From the NCBI GenBank assembly GCA_050010595.1, contig JBEKKS010000013.1, forward strand, positions 44,276-108,275: 64,000 nt of DNA. The letters run 5' to 3'. Under the pieces are notes generated by a model that saw only the letters and a program-made list of their open reading frames with translations, was not told the DNA's origin and ran no database searches. Positions 60,222-64,000 of the stretch are shown here, piece after piece. The DNA is from Palsa-513 sp050010595 (GTDB lineage Bacteria > Actinomycetota > Thermoleophilia > Solirubrobacterales > Solirubrobacteraceae). The translations under genes were made by a program, and so were the position numbers. Positions within the stretch are counted from its first letter, which is position 1. Each line of letters opens with the position of its first letter.

Positions 60222-60259
60222 CAGGTACCTGACCATATGCTACTTTGGTCAGGTACCTG
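60222..60259. promoter_or_regulatory. Doubled CAGGTACCTG operator between divergent MarR genes
   Basis: CAGGTACCTGACCA (60222-60235) and its exact complement (60246-60259) are 14-bp arms spaced 10 bp. Each arm contains the 10-bp palindrome CAGGTACCTG (60222-60231 and 60250-60259). Two regulator dimers could bind 28 bp apart between starts at 60214 (minus) and 60284 (plus). Confidence 0.75.
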
Positions 60260-60283
60260 GCGAGCCTACCGAATCGAGGGACG

Positions 60284-60733
60284 ATGCCTGACGCAGCTGA
60301 GATCTACGGCCAATTCGGCCAAACGCTCGCGTTCGCCGAGACGACGCTGAACAGGGTGCTGGAACGGCACCTTGCGGCACACGGGACTGCGCCGCACCGC
60401 TGGTACGCCCTGAAGCTCACCGCCCAGGCTGAACCCGTTGCCCGTGCGGCGGTGCGCGATGGTCTGGCCGCCGGCGGAAAGGTGCAACCTGTCGATGCCG
60501 AGCCGCTGCTCCGCGGGCTCGAAGCCGACGGCCTGATCGAGGGAGGCGACGTCCTGTCGCTGACCGAGTCCGGCCGCAGCTACTTCGCGGAGCTTCGCCA
60601 GTACGTGATCACCCCGACGATCCGGCTCCTCGGACAGTTCGAGCTCGCCGACATAGAGACCACGATCCGAACGCTGCGCGAGATCACGACACGAGCCAGC
60701 GAAGATGAACTACACGATTCACTAGCACGCTAA
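60284..60733 (+). CDS. Divergent MarR-like winged-helix protein
   Basis: A 149-residue helical protein from ATG 60284. The N-terminal dimer helices (QTLAFAETTLNRVLERHLAAHG), a middle LxxLEADGLIEGGDVLSLTESGRSYF wing-like part and a C-terminal helix (ETTIRTLREITTRA) fit the MarR fold. The usual recognition-helix sequence is weak, however, and no RR(S/A)xxxxLT wing basic patch is evident. It could be a non-DNA-binding partner or a ligand-binding variant of the divergent regulator. It shares the doubled operator. Confidence 0.72.
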   Translation: MPDAAEIYGQFGQTLAFAETTLNRVLERHLAAHGTAPHRWYALKLTAQAEPVARAAVRDGLAAGGKVQPVDAEPLLRGLEADGLIEGGDVLSLTESGRSYFAELRQYVITPTIRLLGQFELADIETTIRTLREITTRASEDELHDSLAR

Positions 60734-60951
60734 CCAACAGCCACTCGCCCCGTGAGGATGATCGACAGAAGACACAACCGCGCCCTTGCGTGATCGCCTT
60801 GAGGGCAAACGAGGCGCGGAACACGGACCTCACAACGCGGCGCATTCAGTGGAGCGTCCGTCCTGGGTTACCGCGGTGTGATCAACGCGAGCGCACGCGC
60901 TCAGTGTCGGAGGCCGGTGCCGGATGCTTCGAGTCGCCCGCGCGGAAGTGT

Positions 60952-62196
60952 CTATCTTCGCTGGGCGTGTGAACCTTCGGACGCCGCGGCAGTGTGCCAT
61001 GGCGCGAGCGCGACGAAGCCTGTAGTCCCGAAGCCGAACAGGCAGAAAACGCCGATCGCGTGCGCCCACGGCGCGTCGGCTAGTGTCAGGAATCCGATCG
61101 CTGCGACAAACAGCGCGACCGCCGAGCGTGTGGCAATCCCGGTGGTCGACGCGCTGAGTACCGCCCCGGGCGAGACAACGACCGGGACGGTCTTCGCCCC
61201 GGCGTCGAGGTGACCGGTGAGGACAAGCCGGAACAGCAGCGCGAGCGAAGGGAACAGAATCGCGCCCCCGGCGATCACGGCGACGATTACCGCGACGAGC
61301 GTGTCGTGTCCGGCAGCGGCCTGGTGGATCGTCAGCCCGGGAAGTAGCAGTGGCTGCTGCGCGAGCGCCCAGCCGGTGATCATCGCCGCGACCGCGAGGG
61401 CGGCCGAGAAGCGCGCGAGCTCGAAACGCCGGTGCCAGACCAGCCTGAGCGTCGCGATGCCGGCGAGCGCGGAGAGGATCACCGCCGGGAGTCCGTCGCC
61501 GTCGATCAGGCCGCGGTAGAGGAAGTGCGCATCGCCGTGCACGACCACGAGCCCGGCGACGGCGACAGCGCCCGCGAGACCACCTGCTAACAGCGCCCGG
61601 CTGCGAAACGCCTCTGCGAGGTAGGTTTCGCCATGGCGCGCCGCGTCAGCGGCCAGGTAGACCGCGGCGAGGTAGCTGCCGCTGACGACGAACAGCACGC
61701 CGATCACGATCGGCAGCGTGCCGGTCCAGCTCCCGAGCAGTGAGCCCGCAGCGTTCCCGACCGGCACCCTTCGCGCTGCGATCGCGCCGATCATCGTGCC
61801 GAGCGCGAACGGCGTGATCACCGACGAGATCGAGAACGCGAGGTCGATCCCGCGGAGCTCGCGCCGCGAGCCGGTCCCGGCGCGCAGCGCGTAGGCGGCG
61901 CCGCGAAAGACGATCCCGATTCCGGCGATGAACAGCGGCACCGCGAGCGTCGAGGCGATCGACCCGAGAGCGAGCGGGTAGGCAGTCCACATCACTGTCA
62001 GCACGAAGATCAGCCAGACGTGGTTGGCCTCCCAGACCGGCGCCATCGAGTGGTGCGCGTGGTCGCGAACTCGTGTCGCGTTCGGTCCTCTGGCCAAGAG
62101 CTGCCAGACTCCCGCCCCGAAGTCGGCGCCGCCGAGCACCGCGTAGAGCCCGAGGCCGACCAGCACGAAGACGATCGGGACGTCTGAGAGGTGCAT
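60952..62196 (-). CDS. cydB: Cytochrome bd ubiquinol oxidase subunit II
   Basis: A 414-residue membrane subunit. VLGGADFGAGVWQLL, PVWEANHVWLIFVLTVMWTAYP and FRGAAYALR are CydB landmarks. About eight to nine spans lie in the full-length range. With CydA it forms the high-affinity quinol oxidase that reduces O2 to water without proton pumping and works under low oxygen. CydB starts 3 bp after the cydA stop. No cydDC assembly transporter is present in the window. Confidence 0.95.
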   Translation of the reverse strand: MHLSDVPIVFVLVGLGLYAVLGGADFGAGVWQLLARGPNATRVRDHAHHSMAPVWEANHVWLIFVLTVMWTAYPLALGSIASTLAVPLFIAGIGIVFRGAAYALRAGTGSRRELRGIDLAFSISSVITPFALGTMIGAIAARRVPVGNAAGSLLGSWTGTLPIVIGVLFVVSGSYLAAVYLAADAARHGETYLAEAFRSRALLAGGLAGAVAVAGLVVVHGDAHFLYRGLIDGDGLPAVILSALAGIATLRLVWHRRFELARFSAALAVAAMITGWALAQQPLLLPGLTIHQAAAGHDTLVAVIVAVIAGGAILFPSLALLFRLVLTGHLDAGAKTVPVVVSPGAVLSASTTGIATRSAVALFVAAIGFLTLADAPWAHAIGVFCLFGFGTTGFVALAPWHTAAASEGSHAQRR

Positions 62197-62199
62197 CGC

Positions 62200-63552
62200 T
62201 CAGGCCTCCGACAACGGCGGGTCGCCGACGTCCCCAAGCGGAGCGGCCGCGAGTCGCCGCAGAACCCAGATGACGCCAAAGCCAACCAACACGTAGGCCA
62301 CCGCGAGCGTCGCATACGCGACCGGGATCCCCTTCGCGCCGGTCACCGCCTGGTCGGTCAGCATCACGTGATAGACGACCCACGGCTGGCGCCCGACCTC
62401 GGTCACCACCCAGCCTGCGATCAGGGCGACGACCGAAAGCGGCGCGGCGAGCACGAGCGCAAAGTAGAACAGGCGCTCGACGGGCAGCCGCCGCCTGCGC
62501 ACCCGCACCCACAGGAACCACAGCGACAGCAGCCCGAGCAGCGCGCCGATCCCGACCATCGACTGGAACGCGACACGCACCACATTGATCGGCGGGCGCT
62601 GCGACGCGGGCACACTGTCGAGCCCAACGACCGTCGCGTTGAAGCTGTGGAACGCGAGCAGCGAGAGCAGATGCGGGATCGCGATCCCGAACTTGATCTT
62701 GCCGTTCACATACCAGCCGAGCAGGTGCTCGCTCGCCCCCCGCGTCGTCTTTGCGAGGCCCTCGATCGCGGCGAGCTTGATCGGCTGCGAGCTCGCAACG
62801 TCGCGCGCCGCCCAGTCGCCGATCGGCCCCTGCGCGATCGAGGCGAGCGCGGCGATCGACAGCGGGATCGCCAGCGCCGTGCGCTCATAGCGCCCCCAGT
62901 GTCCGCGCAGGCGCCCGAACGCGTAGGCGCCGGCGAGGATGAACCCGGTGACCACGTAGGCGGCGACATACATGTGGACGAGTTCGTGCCAGAGGAAGCC
63001 GTTCTCGAACAGCGCCTTGAACGGGTCGGCGTCGATCACCTTCCCGGCGCGCATGCGAAAGCCCGTCGGGTGCTGCATCCACGCGTTGACCGCGATCACC
63101 ATCAGCGACCCCGTGAACCCGGCGATCACGATCGGCACCGCGCACAGCAGATGGCGCCGCGGCGACAGGCGATCCCAGCCGTACACGTAGATCCCGATAA
63201 AGATCGCCTCGAGGAAGAACGAGAAGCCCTCGACCGCGAAACCGAGCCCGAACACGCCGCCGAACGTCGCCGTGAAGTTCGGCCACAGCCCGCCCATCTC
63301 GAAGCTCAGGACCGTACCCGTGATCACCCCGACCGCGAACAGCGCAACCATGATCCGCGTCCAGCGCCGCGCCAGCGTCCGGTAGAGCTGGTCGCCACTG
63401 CGGATCCCCAGCCACTCGACGAAACCGATCATCACCGGGAACGCAATCCCGAAGCAGACCAACGGGATGTGCACCATGAATGACAGCGCCTGCATCTGCC
63501 GCGCCTGCAGCAGGTAGTGCTGCGCAACTGGACCGAGCGCCGCTGCGATCAC
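62200..63552 (-). CDS. cydA: Cytochrome bd ubiquinol oxidase subunit I
   Basis: A 450-residue membrane subunit that carries the three hemes. FMVHIPLVCFGIAFPVMIGF holds the N-terminal heme ligand His, FLWHELVHMYVAAYVVTGF lies around the second His, and GWVVTEVGRQPW is the strongly conserved C-terminal motif. The region between spans 6 and 7 is short, so this is the short-Q-loop type usual in actinobacteria. First gene of the cydAB operon. No redox regulator such as Rex is recognisable upstream. Confidence 0.95.
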   Translation of the reverse strand: MIAAALGPVAQHYLLQARQMQALSFMVHIPLVCFGIAFPVMIGFVEWLGIRSGDQLYRTLARRWTRIMVALFAVGVITGTVLSFEMGGLWPNFTATFGGVFGLGFAVEGFSFFLEAIFIGIYVYGWDRLSPRRHLLCAVPIVIAGFTGSLMVIAVNAWMQHPTGFRMRAGKVIDADPFKALFENGFLWHELVHMYVAAYVVTGFILAGAYAFGRLRGHWGRYERTALAIPLSIAALASIAQGPIGDWAARDVASSQPIKLAAIEGLAKTTRGASEHLLGWYVNGKIKFGIAIPHLLSLLAFHSFNATVVGLDSVPASQRPPINVVRVAFQSMVGIGALLGLLSLWFLWVRVRRRRLPVERLFYFALVLAAPLSVVALIAGWVVTEVGRQPWVVYHVMLTDQAVTGAKGIPVAYATLAVAYVLVGFGVIWVLRRLAAAPLGDVGDPPLSEA

Positions 63553-63951
63553 CCTGCCTAAAGGCTACGGCCTGGCCAATCCGCATCCGCCACCCACACC
63601 CCGGATCTCCCAGTACGCCTCCGAGGTCGACCTCGATCGCCTGCCGACCGGGCTCGCCCACCATCCCACTGAGGGCGGGAGCGGTAGCGGGCCTCGGATC
63701 CCTGCGGTCTCCTGCTAATCGACGAGAGCAGGAGTGAGCAGCGAGCCCTGCCAGGCGCTCGCAACTCGTCCGGAGCGGACGCTGGCTCGGCGCTGGGCGG
63801 ACCCCTGCTTTGTTATTTGTGCGACAGCCTCCGTCCGTTGCGGGCGTCCGCGAGCACTGAGTTCCGATGCTCGCTCAGCCTCGAGCGTGGTGCACCTCCG
63901 TGGCCGATGGAAGTTTCATTGGATCGAGGGGCCGACGGCTCGACGGGACGA
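63553..63951. other. 399-bp segment upstream of cydA with no gene
   Basis: No reliable frame, promoter or repeat was found. The cydA control region should lie in its left part. An A/T-rich patch near 63810-63820 is the only base-composition change seen. Confidence 0.5.
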
Positions 63952-64000
63952 CTACACGGAGTCCAGCGCCACCCCCAGCTCATGCGCAGCTACGCGGCGC
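63952..64000 (-). CDS. Possible C-terminal tail of a gene entering from the right edge
   Basis: On the minus strand the frame that ends with TAG at 63952-63954 reads RRVAAHELGVALDSV, a plausible helical protein end with GC-rich third positions. Only 15 codons are visible, so neither identity nor reality can be established here. Confidence 0.3.
   Translation of the reverse strand, partial: RRVAAHELGVALDSV

Noticed and set aside
62191..63483. A 430-codon plus-strand frame rich in Arg, His, Asp and Glu
   Set aside because: It is the mirror of cydA, whose motifs are clear; the composition reflects codon usage of a membrane protein read backwards.

Overview
The window is a high-GC (about two thirds G+C by eye) actinobacterial chromosome segment. 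Several traits point to the Thermoleophilia/Solirubrobacterales, although no rRNA or marker gene settles it. These are F420-type PPOX and Ddn-like flavin enzymes, an Rv2578c-type radical SAM gene with a Cheo-type LexA box, small secreted proteins with a GGDLTGNYPNP motif, an ECF sigma factor paired with a DGPF protein, and many exported proteins of unknown role. Organism assignment is inference. Genes sit in short operons with many start/stop overlaps and frequent strand changes. No rRNA operon, CRISPR array, transposase or phage gene was seen.

1-7 kb: a probable integrated or remodelled region. Two DszC/SfnB-type monooxygenases and a four-domain rhodanese protein (sulfur-compound use) end next to a sequence matching the 3' half of a tRNA. 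A second copy of that tRNA end lies about 3.1 kb further on. Between them are an ABM-domain protein, DUF2442 with a truncated DUF4160 partner, a secreted protein and a threonine-dehydratase-like enzyme.

7-15.6 kb: an ABC exporter diverges from a NarL-type two-component system whose operon ends with a DUF4097-like surface protein. Then come an ECF sigma factor with its DGPF partner, DUF1801 and AhpD/CMD-like proteins, and an aldo/keto reductase.

15.6-40.7 kb: a region rich in envelope and secreted proteins. It holds a PKD/beta-helix protein, a hybrid histidine kinase, three tandem exported beta-propeller paralogues, a peptidoglycan-binding secreted protein, a Tat-exported arylsulfotransferase-like propeller, a DUF4232 protein, a quinoprotein-like lipoprotein, a CAP-like secreted protein with an apparent ATA start, and a GH-A-like secreted protein. 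It also holds a LexA-controlled radical SAM gene, a small repeat protein and an orphan AAA ATPase.

41-53.5 kb: catabolic loci. An APC permease has a near-consensus promoter and an operator-like dyad. With it are an SDR, a LacI regulator, a Gfo/Idh/MocA dehydrogenase and a zinc alcohol dehydrogenase behind a palindromic operator. Next come a VapBC-type toxin-antitoxin pair, tRNA-Thr(GGU) and a universal stress protein. After these a glutamine-synthetase-like enzyme, a FadR/GntR regulator, an aldehyde dehydrogenase and an SDR form an amine-catabolism-like operon.

53.5-64 kb: small stress, flavin and regulatory genes (DUF1801, Cof-type phosphatase, two PPOX enzymes, YdeI), an SDR with a nonsense-interrupted downstream gene, an MFS pump diverging from an HxlR regulator, two divergent MarR-like regulators sharing a doubled palindromic operator, and cydAB (cytochrome bd oxidase). 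The last bases hold only a possible gene tail.
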